Positions 49,833-57,968 of a stretch of DNA of 64,000 nucleotides are shown here, in pieces. A model generated the notes under the pieces. That model made no database searches. It was given only the letters and a program-made list of their open reading frames with translations, and was not told the DNA's origin. Numbering within the stretch: position 1 is the first letter of the stretch; each line of letters opens with the position of its first letter. The position numbers and the translations under genes are program-made. The DNA is taken from assembly GCA_009760855.2 (NCBI GenBank), contig WPIO01000008.1:631001-695000 (forward strand), given 5' to 3'. The DNA is from Cristatella mucedo (lineage: Eukaryota; Bryozoa; Phylactolaemata; Cristatellidae).

Positions 49833-52800
49833 TCAGATGCCAGGCTGAGGTGCAGATAGTTAAATCATCAGGCAAAAACTCCAAATAAGAATTACCTGTC
49901 ACTGCTGGCTGGTTCAGGTCCTTACAGTTGAGGAAGAGATAGTCGAGACTGGGCAGCTGAGCTGAGGCAGTCCAAAGGATGGACTAATCGTTGGCGAGTC
50001 AGTGAATCGCCTCCCACAAACTTGCAAACAACATTGGGTGACCCACTCGGTAAGCAGGGTAATCTGGCTGCCTGTCTAGAGCTGGCACCCACGCCGACCC
50101 CCCCTCCCCGCGGAGGTCACGTGGCTGCGGGCTCTAGCTGTCACACGTGCTGCTTCGGAGCAGCGCAGGAGACTGGGACAATGCAAATAAGGCACTAGCC
50201 AATTGTGTTGCAACGAGGGGGCGCGTGCCCATCCCAACTCACCCGACCCACCGCGCTATTTCTATTGCTATTTCGCCTCCTGCGAACGCCAATGCATAAA
50301 ATCGGGGAGGGAATGTGCATGTGAGGGTGTGCATGTGACAATGTGCATGTGAGATGCCGTTGCATCGACAGCAGCTGCAACCGGAAGGCTGCTGCTGCTG
50401 CGGAGCGAGGGAGCCTTCACGAAGCTCAGGTGCCAAGGCAGAGCCGGGAGCCAGGCTCGCACAGAGACTCTTGCAGCAGGCAGCCCAGGCAGTCATAGGC
50501 TTTTAAAACATTGATACAAGACAGTCACCGAAGCGTTTCGAATGGCTTGCTTGGTCGAGTGCAACCGCCGCAGGCGGAGATTGGCCTGAAGCACGTGATT
50601 GCACGTCGGCTCGCTGCAAGACGGCAGGCAGCCGCTAGGTAATCAGTGGTTGCTCGATACAGATAATCTATATAGCCTATTGCAGTTTAAATATCGACGG
50701 CCCGAAGGTACTACGGGGGAGATGGGTTTTGCGTGCGTCGGGGTATCTACTTTGCGGCATCCATGATTTCCATGGAACAGTGCTCTGTCCGCTGTGAGGC
50801 AAACTGCGCTGCACCGTCTTTATCCCGTGCGTCGCTTGAACGACAACTTACTTGCACAAGGCCGATTCCTGTCACGTGAGCAGGAGAGCAGGGGGGTAAC
50901 TCTTTATAGAGGCAGTTCACGGTGGAAGGGCACAGGCCACCGCCTACCAGATGGGCAGCAGCTCTTCGTGCCGACACCAAAAGCTACTAGTGACTCGATG
51001 ACGTCAGAGTGAAGCAATAAAACAGGCAAAATTGCACGGCAGCCAAATCTCAAAAGCTACGAGCATGTCGAAACTGCATCGCCGAACTTGGCGCGATCTG
51101 AGTCCAAACAGTTTGCATAAGACTGACTTGGGTTCACATCGCATCCTGCTTACTTGGCAGCAAAACGTGACAACAGCGGACAGCAAAGTCATAACACAAA
51201 CCCCATGAGCGCCTGTGAGCCTGCAGATTTCGCTCGAATGCCTAGGCATGCGGCGGCGGCACTTCGGCCGGCGGGCACCGGACTCCCACTCATTGACCGA
51301 CCAATCGCAGACGCCGTGACAGGTTTGTAAAGCGAAAAACGCAAGCCCCACCAGTCTCATCATCAACGGGGCACGTCTAGCAGCAAAGGCAAGCCCACGT
51401 GACTAACACGGGCTCTGCGAGCAAAAATGACGATTACATCTGTCACTCTTTCCTGCAAGCATATGCCCAGCCTCTGACGATAAGAAAGTGATGCTTGCGG
51501 CCGAGCAACTTGCTGAACGTGCAAAGGTCAGTAGGGTACATGCCCGACTGAATTTGAGCCATAGATAGGCAGTGTATCCACTGTCCTGATCTAGGTGTAA
51601 GTCGGTCTAAAGCAGGTGGATGCAACGCCTCAACGTACGAGTGGTCAGGGGGAGGCAGCGTACATGCACAGGTGCATGCTAAACAAATAGCCTCAAAAAT
51701 AATAAGAGCAGTGATAATAATAATAATAATAAAGAAATTTCGTAACGGGCAAAGGCAGCTCAATCTCTTTCTAAGCACTTTTACATTACATGCTAAGGAA
51801 GCGTGTCAACTAGGTCAGAGATAACATTCACAGTACCAGTGTGCACAAGCATAAGACAAGACCATCCGCGCTGACCCAGCAAATGCTCCGTGGAAGGGGG
51901 AGGGGGCGTTTCTAGGTTCTTTTAATTGTACTTAAGTCACGGGGAAGTAGTGAGGTCAGTCAGGAGTGAGTTCCAGATTTTGATAGCAGATAAACTAATC
52001 GCCTAGTCTCCGAAAGATTTGAGGTCGGCAAGAGGCACAGCTATACGGCATCAGTCAGGCGAGTGGATCCGAAGCCTGAGTAGGAAGTATTTCGGATAGG
52101 AAAGGCTAGGACAAAAGAAGAAGAAAGGGAACCCAAACGTGAGTGACAGAGCCTTGAAGTCATTACGCTGCTTGACGGAGAACAAGTGGTGCAGGTTTCG
52201 GTGAGACATAGTGTAACATGGCAGCTGAAACCTTATTTTCGGACGAGGATGAGTCACTCCAACTCAGCGGTCTACATACGACATTCTCTTAATAATAATA
52301 ACAATAATAATATTAAATTTTCATAGTACCCTCGGTGAACTTGATCTCTTTCTAGGCACTTTATTCTTAGTCCCCTCTCGGTTTAGCGTCGTGCCTCTAA
52401 ATGCCACGTTGGCACTAATGGCAGCCCAGTCTACAATAGGTCACAGGTCACGGCTACAATAAAAAACGAGTTTCCCAGCACCGGAATAGGGGAAATATTT
52501 TTTTAAATATTTATCATATGCATTTCGCCAAAAGAAACCTTATACTGTTATAGGAATCCCTATCCAGGCGCTCCGGACCGAGCCACCCACCGCTGGCTGC
52601 CGGAGGCACGCGCTTGCTCACCAGGCTCGACACGTCGTACTCGACGTGCTTCAGTATAATGCCCTTCTTTTCGGGCAGCAGCTCGACCTGCACGCTGTCC
52701 ATGTCCGACAGCTCCTCGAAGCTGTAGCCGAACACGCCCGGCGAGCGGCAGCGCCGCCGCAGCTTCAGCAGCTGCGCCGCGACGTCGCTCAGCTCGCCGA

Positions 52801-55800
52801 GCGCCGGCCTCGGCAGCTCTAAAAGAAATGGCAACTACGTCTGCGATAGCAAACGCCAGCACTGATAATGGCAGTGGCGACAAGAGCAGTTAGCACTCTC
52901 GGAGCTGGCGGGCAGGGGGGGGGGAGTGTGGGGGAGCAGCAGCATGGGTGGCGATCTATCAACGCAGAGCAGCTCATACGTCGACGACAGCCAGCACATT
53001 GCGAGTAGCTCGGCCTGCTCGGCGAGGTGGTGCTGCGGCAGAAGCTTCTGGATCCCCTACGCATGCTGTGCGGTTCCACGTGACAACGAAAAAATTAAAA
53101 ATCGCAAGGGCGCGCGAGCCTACAAAGTCGGTCCATCTTGCAAGACGAGCCGGGTGCACGATAAATTATTTTTATTGTGCATCAATTTAAACCATCAATT
53201 TAATCCATATCAATTTGTCCATCAATTTAAACACTCGCGTTGCTCGTATTTGCTCACTTTGAGAGCCAGGCACCTACTAAAGTCTTTTACATATATTATG
53301 CAGCTCAATTTTTGGCAACATAAAACAATCTTAATAGCAAGACCAAAGAAGAACCGGCCTGAGATATACTTGCCCCGTGATTGTGTCCTGTGACCTATCG
53401 CAGACTACTTACTTTAGCTTATAGAGCTTACGACAAATGCTTTAGAGTGGTTTATAAAAATAGAAGTACTCTCGGACCTAACCCAGCAGCAGACTGCAAA
53501 TGGGAGGGGCATACGACTAACAAGTGAAGCGTCTGGAAATGGCACGAAGGCTCACGAAATTGGCTCACGAAATTGCGGGCACATGTGGCCTATCGAAGTA
53601 AATGCGATGCAGCGAACAGAGATGCAGGGGAATCACGAAGAGCGATTTCACTCGATCGGCATAACTTGATAAACGCAAGCATGACACGGTTCTGCTTCCA
53701 TCTGCAGAAGCAGCAGCAGCTGCTGCAGCACAAGGTCTGCAATTACGCTGCCCTGCCTTCTCTATGCCGATAGGCGGCTACGTGCACATCACGATTTCGA
53801 AGCACCTGCAGTAGCATGCAAGTGGAGTCACGGCAGTCGCGCTGACTCTTCCCTCGTGCAGCAGCCGACGCAGTTTCAGCAGACACAGTTTCAGCCGACG
53901 CAGTTTCAGCAGAGGCAGCTTCAGCAGAGGCAGCTTCAGCAGAGGCAGCTTCAGCAGAGGCAGCTTCAGCAGAGGCAGCTTCAGCAGAGGCAGCTTCAGC
54001 AGAGGCAGCTTCAGCAGAGGCAGCTTCAGCAGAGGCAGCTTCAGCAGAGGCAGTTGCGTTAGTTACGAGAGGCACGGCAACATTGTAACTGGAGGCCAAG
54101 GGCCGTGACAGCCCAAGAGAGAAGGTGCCTGCTCTTCTTTTAAAATAATATACAATAAATATGAAATAAATCTGAAACAATGTAAAAAAAACTAAAATAA
54201 CATTAATTAAAAAAAACATTTTTCTTCCCGCAACATGATAATCTAGGAATGCATCATATATATAATGTATTTATATAGCACCCCAAGAGAACTTAATCTT
54301 TATTCAGGCGCTTCACATATGCCTCGAGGCTCGAGCCCACGACCTCAGCCAGACCTTGGTCGGGGAGAGCGCCTTAACCGTTGGACCAAACCAGCTCAGG
54401 CTTGCAGCACAGCACTCTCTATGTACACGGACATTCACAATGCAACCGGCAAAAGCTAGACTGCTTTGCACAGCTTCTGCTTGTGTCTGTGCACTCGATC
54501 AACTCTTGTGTCCCGGGACTGTTTCCGAAGCCGAGGCTGACCACTTCCAAAGCCAACTCAGCGCTGCTACTGCTTCGCCTGCTCGGCTCGACGAGACGAG
54601 AGACGCTAACACCGCTAACACGGCGTTGTAGCAACGGCACCACGCGGCAGCTTCCGACCTCTCGAGCAATAGGCAGGCTGCTTGTGTGTGTGTTTGTATG
54701 TGCGTGTGTGTGTATGTGTGTGAGCGCGCGCGTGCGTGCGTGCGTGCGTGCTTGTGTGTGCGTGTGCGACAACTGCGACCGCCGACAGCAGGCGTACCGG
54801 AAGTCTCTTCCTGGCAACCGGAATGGCGGCCGGCAAGTGGAGGCTACTTCGGCGGCGGTTCTCTTTACTTGTATTTCGCGCGATTCACCGCGGCGAGCAA
54901 TCGCCGTTTGCGGGATGAACGCGGCCGTCTGCGCTCGCTCACCTTGGTCGGCATAGACGTCGAGCGACTTGTCGCTAACGGCCTTGCCTTGCTGAGCCAC
55001 GGCGACCAGGGCCAGCGCTTTGTACAGGCCGCCTCTGCTCAGGCCGCCCTGCTTGGCGCTCTCGCAAGCGTCCCAGATCTGAAAGCGCGGCGACGCCTGC
55101 CGACCGACCGACCGACCGATCGAACAGCGAACGGCGGCGGCGCCGACGACAAAACCAGCGAGCGAGCGCGCGAGCCGTTTCCGGCGGACTGATTAGCCTG
55201 CATTCGACGCGCCCCCCCCCCCACTGCGGCGGCGGCGTTGCCGACGTAGCAGCGAGGCGGTTGCATCGGCCGCAGCAAGAGGCTCGATCGCTCCGCTCGT
55301 ATGACGTAGGTGGCACCACGATGTCGGTCCGCGCGGGGCTGCTGCTGCTGCTGCTGGCCCCGACGAGCAAGCCGTAGCGCACGTGGATTCGGCAGCCGTC
55401 GCGATGTGTGCGGGGAACGCCCCCCTACCGCATCTGCCCTCTAGGACACCGCGCGGTCGCCGCCGAATCGCAGACTGGACAAAGCAGCACGCGAGAGCAT
55501 TTTTTTAGAGGAAAGCCGCTTTCACCTGCGTCAGTATACTTTGAGGCAGCGAGGTCTTTGAGAAAACTACCGAAAAGGCATCGCGGTCGACGACGTGCTC
55601 TTGGTTGGGACACACGCTGTCGTACACTTCTCTGTAGTACGGCGGAATATCACCTGAAGCGCGCGGGTTTTCGCGGCGCAGTCCAATGGAACTTACTCTC
55701 GGTGCACAAAAATACAATGGAAACGACGCTCAATTGCGAGGAGACGAGAAGCGCGCGGACGCCTGGCGCGGCAGCGCCCGGTACTTACCGACGGCGAAAT

Positions 55801-55876
55801 CCACCGCCATGTCGCCTCGTACGTCACCCCCCTCAGAAATGTCGCTGCCGGGCAGGGGGAGTCGGCTACCCTCCAT
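35216..55876 (-). CDS. SNX8: Sorting nexin 8 (EH-PX-BAR), complete gene, 14 coding exons
   Basis: SNX8 is a PI3P-binding endosomal sorting nexin; it tubulates early endosomes and helps cargo return to the Golgi (family knowledge; yeast relative Mvp1). Exons in order: 55789-55876, 55526-55653, 54943-55078, 52622-52818, 48598-48715, 47660-47790, 47434-47514, 44925-45085, 43287-43419, 41607-41675, 40713-40829, 37964-38011, 37698-37847, 35216-35371. Together they give 1713 nt, 570 residues plus TAG, with every phase consistent. An EH domain lies at residues about 30-116. PX follows at about 155-265, with RRYSDF as the phosphoinositide-binding core and a PPK motif. The BAR region is about 295-525, ending in [19 protein letters not shown]. 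Human SNX8 (465 aa as I remember it) lines up collinearly from PX to the C-terminus, including VKPSL near the end. The start is the first ATG after an in-frame TGA (55898-55900). A second ATG at 55810 has a stronger Kozak context and would give 548 aa. Intron 6 uses a GC donor. The gene runs head-to-head with IQCE. Confidence 0.92.
35486..35545. repeat. 15-bp tandem repeat gaattgaagacgcga, four units
   Basis: Four exact units in SNX8 intron 13, about 115 bp upstream of exon 14. Confidence 0.97.
35655..36545 (-). mobile_element. LINE 3' ends in SNX8 intron 13, with internal duplication
   Basis: There are three pieces in sense with SNX8. 35655-35850 is a diverged C-terminal piece. 35860-36400 is a good 3' end with tail gataaagcgcccccagagaa and coding [17 protein letters not shown]. 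36400-36545 repeats the segment just read (ctaccttgaagtagatctac, gccaatgcaggtcggtgaga). Confidence 0.88.
37420..37562 (-). mobile_element. SINE-A copy in SNX8 intron 13
   Basis: gcgccccaagagaacttaat, ctctattcaggcgcttcaca, ggctcgagcccacgacctca, gcgagcaccttaacctctgg and accaaaccagctcgg. The best-preserved copy in the window, in sense with SNX8. Confidence 0.9.
37698..37847 (-). CDS. SNX8: SNX8 exon 13 (last BAR helix)
   Basis: Acceptor gctttcag, donor gtcagtcg. It encodes [20 protein letters not shown] and [10 protein letters not shown]. These are among the best-conserved stretches of SNX8 (human QENAIQTMELRNYFSLYCL and ETQLIHVYL). 50 codons in phase 0-0. Confidence 0.94.
37904..37959. repeat. 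(CAG)n/(CTG)n array inside SNX8 intron 12
   Basis: An interrupted CAG array (one AAG and one TAG interruption) fills about half of the 116-bp intron 12 and sits five bases from the donor of exon 12. In the transcript it reads as CUG repeats. Confidence 0.95.
37964..38011 (-). CDS. SNX8: SNX8 exon 12 (BAR, 48 nt)
   Basis: Acceptor ggctcgcag, donor gtgagctg. It encodes [16 protein letters not shown], matching human ESVEQLESRIVE. It is only 16 codons, and it is followed at once by the CTG-rich 116-bp intron. Confidence 0.88.
38129..38430. repeat. TATA-rich minisatellite in SNX8 intron 11
   Basis: About 300 bp built from atagtatata, atagcatata and similar 10-bp words, often combined in longer units. 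The alternating T-A content makes it able to form hairpins. It lies 120 bp upstream of exon 12 and is followed by a poly-G run at 38459-38471. Confidence 0.95.
38525..38640 (-). mobile_element. Decayed LINE 3' tail
   Basis: cctcgagacatctaaatccc, tttctacgaactttttaaat and tgctaaaaagg mirror the reversed family tail. In SNX8 intron 11. Confidence 0.5.
38865..39511. mobile_element. pogo/Tigger-like DNA transposon remnant (non-autonomous)
   Basis: The left end reads cgtccctcgaaactttcacg then ttcgactttcgcgg. The right end, reversed, gives gtcgtccgtttattgcgatt then cggttccagactc. These are diverged terminal inverted repeats of the pattern known from Tigger-type elements in vertebrates (a 'cgtccctcg ... 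ttcgcgg' head). The 647-bp body is AT-rich with no transposase frame. It sits in SNX8 intron 11. Confidence 0.7.
40057..40148. repeat. (CA)n with CG variants in SNX8 intron 11
   Basis: CA, then cgcacgcacgca words, then CA. Confidence 0.95.
40713..40829 (-). CDS. SNX8: SNX8 exon 11 (BAR)
   Basis: Acceptor gacgctgcag, donor gtcagagc. It encodes [20 protein letters not shown] and KKKQMSATV. Human SNX8 has DLCERHEKGVLHKHQRAL and KRQMMSAT here. 39 codons in phase 0-0. Confidence 0.93.
41607..41675 (-). CDS. SNX8: SNX8 exon 10 (BAR, 69 nt)
   Basis: A 69-nt exon with acceptor gtccttgcag and donor gtactggc. It encodes [14 protein letters not shown], equivalent to the human helix ending FLDLLQSYK. 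It is too short for an ORF scan, but it is needed to keep the protein collinear, and it is flanked by correct splice sites in phase 0-0. Confidence 0.85.
43287..43419 (-). CDS. SNX8: SNX8 exon 9 (BAR)
   Basis: Acceptor tcctttccag, donor gtagggca. It encodes [20 protein letters not shown] and [13 protein letters not shown]. The human counterpart has STWGSLKQALKGL and LLADKAAQQ at the same spacing. It ends in phase 0. Confidence 0.9.
43720..44155 (+). mobile_element. Diverged LINE 3' end in SNX8 intron 8
   Basis: The frame [20 protein letters not shown] and [14 protein letters not shown] follows the family pattern [16 protein letters not shown]...TFKKNLKTHLF, but it is another subfamily. The 3' part ends gtaaagcacacagtgattaa and a tail attattatt at 44145. 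Confidence 0.7.
44355..44712 (+). mobile_element. LINE 3' end in SNX8 intron 8
   Basis: It starts with ctgcgtcagaacatcacctg (TTFKKNLKT region) and ends with gtaaagcgcctaggaagaga, ttaagttctctgagggcgct, then a long ATT tail to 44712. It is antisense to SNX8. Confidence 0.9.
44925..45085 (-). CDS. SNX8: SNX8 exon 8 (first BAR helix)
   Basis: Acceptor cgagcgcag, donor gtgagcag. It encodes [18 protein letters not shown] and [20 protein letters not shown]. This aligns with the human segment that has LRDRAERIASRAIDNAADL. It ends in phase 2. Confidence 0.9.
45430..45575. repeat. (CA)n with CG variants in SNX8 intron 7
   Basis: About 145 bp of cacacgcacacaca, with a pure middle part and cgcacgcacgca block. 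Confidence 0.95.
45600..45725 (-). mobile_element. LINE fragment ([10 protein letters not shown] segment) in SNX8 intron 7
   Basis: The minus-strand frame reads [17 protein letters not shown]. It matches the N-D-D-K-T-E motif just downstream of the YADD box in L2/CR1-like reverse transcriptases (LNEDKINLLVMG in the main family here). Confidence 0.65.
46951..47096. repeat. (GA)n with aatga interruptions in SNX8 intron 7
   Basis: Preceded by a poly-G run at 46899-46909. Confidence 0.95.
47434..47514 (-). CDS. SNX8: SNX8 exon 7 (PX-BAR linker)
   Basis: Acceptor ctcgttccag, donor gtaggctg, 81 nt in phase 0-0. It encodes [20 protein letters not shown], which follows the family pattern of a short helix with DEF between PX and BAR. 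Confidence 0.85.
47660..47790 (-). CDS. SNX8: SNX8 exon 6 (end of PX), GC donor
   Basis: Acceptor tatgcag. It encodes [20 protein letters not shown], nearly identical to human SNX8, and then [13 protein letters not shown]. There is no GT donor at the right place. The junction reads CAG followed by gcaagc, which fits the strict consensus of GC-AG introns and keeps the frame into exon 7. Confidence 0.9.
48082..48172. repeat. (GA)7 then (GT)n in SNX8 intron 5
   Basis: GA to 48095, then GT 48102-48172. Confidence 0.95.
48598..48715 (-). CDS. SNX8: SNX8 exon 5 (PX core)
   Basis: The acceptor is tcgttgcag and the donor gtaagtcg. It encodes [18 protein letters not shown] and [21 protein letters not shown] is the arginine-tyrosine signature that contacts PI3P, and PPK is the proline loop of PX domains. 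It ends in phase 1 and joins exon 6 without a frame break. Confidence 0.93.
49340..49480 (+). mobile_element. LINE/SINE-like 3' tail, diverged
   Basis: atggcatctagaacgggatt, tagttctcttagggtgcaat, then cattatcattattttcatc. In SNX8 intron 4. Confidence 0.5.
49766..49829. repeat. (GAGT)n then (GA)n in SNX8 intron 4
   Basis: gagtgagtgagtgagtgagt followed by GA. Confidence 0.95.
51715..52250 (-). mobile_element. LINE 3' end in SNX8 intron 4
   Basis: aataataataataataa, then gctcaatctctttctaagca, then coding remnants ([16 protein letters not shown] on the minus strand). Sense to SNX8. Confidence 0.8.
52288..52375 (-). mobile_element. LINE 3' tail fragment
   Basis: aataataataacaataata, cataGTaccctcggtgaact in reverse sense, then tgatctctttctaggcactt. 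A second tail directly beside the copy at 51715-52250. Confidence 0.75.
52622..52818 (-). CDS. SNX8: SNX8 exon 4 (EH-PX linker and start of PX)
   Basis: The acceptor is ttcttttag and the donor gtgagcaa. It encodes [12 protein letters not shown], a basic stretch, then [14 protein letters not shown] and [10 protein letters not shown]. The last two match human SNX8 (VQVELIPEKKG, LKHVEYEVSS). The exon is very GC-rich, with mostly G or C at third positions. Confidence 0.92.
53866..54058. repeat. 15-bp minisatellite in SNX8 intron 3
   Basis: About twelve units of cagaggcagcttcag. The first three are variants. With a 15-bp period the tract is open on both strands (Gln/Arg/Leu-rich one way, Ala/Ser/Glu-rich the other). 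Confidence 0.95.
54262..54400 (-). mobile_element. SINE-A copy in SNX8 intron 3
   Basis: gcaccccaagagaacttaat, ctttattcaggcgcttcaca, ggctcgagcccacgacctca, cttaaccgttggaccaaacc. Very close to the 37.4 kb copy. Confidence 0.9.
54682..54772. repeat. Imperfect (GT)n with cgtgcgtgcgtg block in SNX8 intron 3
   Basis: tgtgtgtgtgtttgtatgtg, then cgcgcgcgtgcgtgcg-like words. Confidence 0.85.
54943..55078 (-). CDS. SNX8: SNX8 exon 3 (second half of EH domain)
   Basis: The acceptor is ctttcag and the donor gtgagcg. The exon opens with [20 protein letters not shown], the conserved EH-domain Ile-Trp followed by the second loop, and then [13 protein letters not shown]. The second loop lacks the acidic residues of a calcium-binding EF-hand, so it probably does not bind calcium. 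It ends in phase 1. Confidence 0.88.
55526..55653 (-). CDS. SNX8: SNX8 exon 2 (first half of EH domain)
   Basis: Acceptor gcgcttcag, donor gtgaaagc. It encodes [16 protein letters not shown] followed by VDRDAF and [11 protein letters not shown]. This is the first helix, first EF-hand loop and start of the third helix of an Eps15-homology domain. It is 128 nt and ends in phase 0. Confidence 0.88.
55789..55876 (-). CDS. SNX8: SNX8 exon 1 (start codon)
   Basis: The exon carries the initiator ATG (55874-55876), preceded in frame by TGA at 55898-55900. An alternative in-frame ATG at 55808-55810 begins MAVDFAVG and has G at -3 and G at +4. The donor is gtaagtac at 55788. The exon ends in phase 1, completed by the first two bases of exon 2 to give Gly. 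The N-terminal leader is short and low in complexity. Confidence 0.8.
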
Positions 55877-57267
55877 GGATACCGGGGTCGACGTGTATCA
55901 TTTCAGGTGGTCACTTTGGAGCTGCTTTGAGGAGTATTTCAATGTAATTTTAAATAAAAATAGAACGCGCTGGGTTTGTTGCATTGAAGCGCTGCTAGCT
56001 AGAGTGAGACGCGCGTATCTTATCTGTAACCAAGTTCGCGTCTCAGTAACGGCGACCTGAGCTTCAGGCGGGCTTAGTAACGACGACCGACGCACGTGGA
56101 ACCGCGGTCGGCAAGTAGTGCTCGCGAGTGTACGCTTGTGCGTGCGGCGATGGACGAGACAGAGTAGGCCAGAGCGACGGAGCGAGTCCTGATACGATTT
56201 CGCGCCCAGTCCGTTTCGCAGCGGCGCGCCACCGTCGGCGGGCGGCCGGCCGACCGCGGTCCGCGGTGTCCGGCGGTCGCGTTATGAGCCGCGAAACGCT
56301 GGCGTCGTAATTCGCCCAAATCTCTAGCATGCGCTGGCTACCGAATGCGCCGGACGTCCTGTTTTGGCGGACGTGGCTTCGCGAGCGAGAGTCTCGTGCG
56401 CGAGGGAGCCGGCTTGCCGCGCTCAGCTCGGGGGGGGGGGGCGGCGGCGACTGCAAGCGGACGTTTCGCACACTCGTTTTCTCCATCCGGCCAAGTGCCG
56501 CCATCCGTCGTGGCTTGCACGTCTGTCTGGCCGGAGCTAGCGACGCGGCTTCTGCTAGCCGCAGCCGCGTGCCCGAGGCCGCGTCACCTCGCATCGTCTA
56601 GCGTTGCGACCGCCTTCGCTGTCGTGTGCGATAGACAGATCGGATCGGTCGGCGCCTTGCGGCCTTGCGCTCGTTTGCTCGCTCGCTCGCTCGCGTGCTG
56701 GCGAAACCCGAGAAACCCGCGTCCAGCGGCAGTGACGCCGGCGATGCTCCGGCTTTCGAAACATCCAGATGACCGCGGCGCTGGGTCCCATGTTGCAACG
56801 GTGCTGCAACCTGCCAGGTGGCCGGCCAGGTAAGTGGCCGGTTGCAGAGGGGCAGGGCTGCGGCCACGAGGCATGAAACGCTGGCCCCGGCTGAGTGGCA
56901 GCAGCAGCAGTGAAATGCATCGTGCTGCTGGATAGTGGCTAGATGATGGCCACTCTGCCGAAGCTGCATGCAGTGTGGCAGTCTGGCCTGTTAACGGCAG
57001 CAGCCGGCTGCCTGCGTGCTGACACGCCACACTGCTGGCTGAAAATGTCATGGGTGCTGTGCAGCGCTCGAATCCTGCCTGCTGCTGCTTGCAGCATGCT
57101 GCTGCTAGCTGCTAGCTGCTGTTTCTACATCCTCTCGTGTACGAGCTGCTGTATGCTTGGTGCTAAGAGAAAAGAGAAAGTGAGAGATTGCAAAGAAGAT
57201 GCCGACCGAGCGAAACAACGGTCGTGCCGATAGAGAGAAATTGACTTGTCTAGCAGCTGTGAGCCCT

Positions 57268-57390
57268 GGTTGGGCCCAGGGGCTAAGGTTTCGCCGTTGA
57301 TTGCCGAGGCTGTGCGCTCGAGCCCTGCGTCATATGTGAAGCGCCTGGTCAAAGATTCAGTTGCCATTGGGCTTTATAGAAATAATTTTT
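57268..57390 (+). mobile_element. SINE-A copy upstream of IQCE exons
   Basis: ggttgggcccaggggctaag, gctgtgcgctcgagccctgc, gtgaagcgcctggtcaaaga, then ttgccattgggctttataga. Confidence 0.8.
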
Positions 57391-57919
57391 TTATTTATTG
57401 TTTGGTAACACCTTCATCATTCTCTGCTTGTACTGTCTGCCTTTCCGAGGTCTAACCTTGCTCTCTGTTCGCAACCCATCACTGCTGCCTTTCGTTTCTT
57501 TGGCTCTCTGTCCTCGTGGCGTCCTGTCGGCAGCAATGCCTAGCACCGCAGCCATTCGACGGGCTGGCGTGCTCCTAGCAGGGATCTGTGTGGCAGCCTC
57601 ACCCCACCCACTGTGCAATGCCACCGCGTGATTCGAGAGCCAGTCAGGGTCAGTTTGCCGCGCCTCTTCTCACGTGGCGATCTGCTGCTGTTGCTGCTTG
57701 CTAGCTGCAGCTCTGTGTGTGCAGGCTAGCGATCTGCGCCCCATGCAGTAATAATCCGTGCAGCTTTGCAAGTTTGGCAGAAGCTTGACAGCTTGCAGGG
57801 ACGCAGGCTCTGGCTCTATGCGTTCGTGCAGTCTTAGTGAGGGCCACCGTAGGCTTCGATAGCAAGAAAGTGCCATAAGGCCATAAATGCCTTAAACCGT
57901 GCAATGCCATGTGCGCCTC

Positions 57920-57920
<1 letters not shown>

Positions 57921-57966
<46 letters not shown>
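57921..57966. repeat. (GT)23
   Basis: Uninterrupted GT. Confidence 0.96.

Positions 57967-57968
<2 letters not shown>

Larger units (their letters stand above)
55090..56790. promoter_or_regulatory. CpG-rich block, likely SNX8 promoter and possibly bidirectional
   Basis: CG dinucleotides are dense here compared with the rest of the window, for example gcgcgcc, cggccg and ccgcgg runs at 55200-55300 and 56200-56300. The block covers SNX8 exons 1-2 and extends about 900 bp upstream of the start codon. Since IQCE is transcribed the other way from somewhere to the right, the block could serve both genes. No TATA box was seen close to the SNX8 start. Long reading frames inside it on both strands look like by-products of GC-rich sequence. 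Confidence 0.6.

Noticed and set aside
53743-54219. 158-codon minus-strand frame with Ala-Ser-Glu repeats
   Set aside because: It is within SNX8 intron 3 and its length comes from a 15-bp repeat. Kept only as a finding.
56345-56833. 162-codon plus-strand frame, and ATG at 56743 ending near a gtaagtgg donor, as IQCE exon 1
   Set aside because: The position and donor are attractive, but the peptide does not resemble the IQCE N-terminus and GC-rich DNA is open in many frames here.
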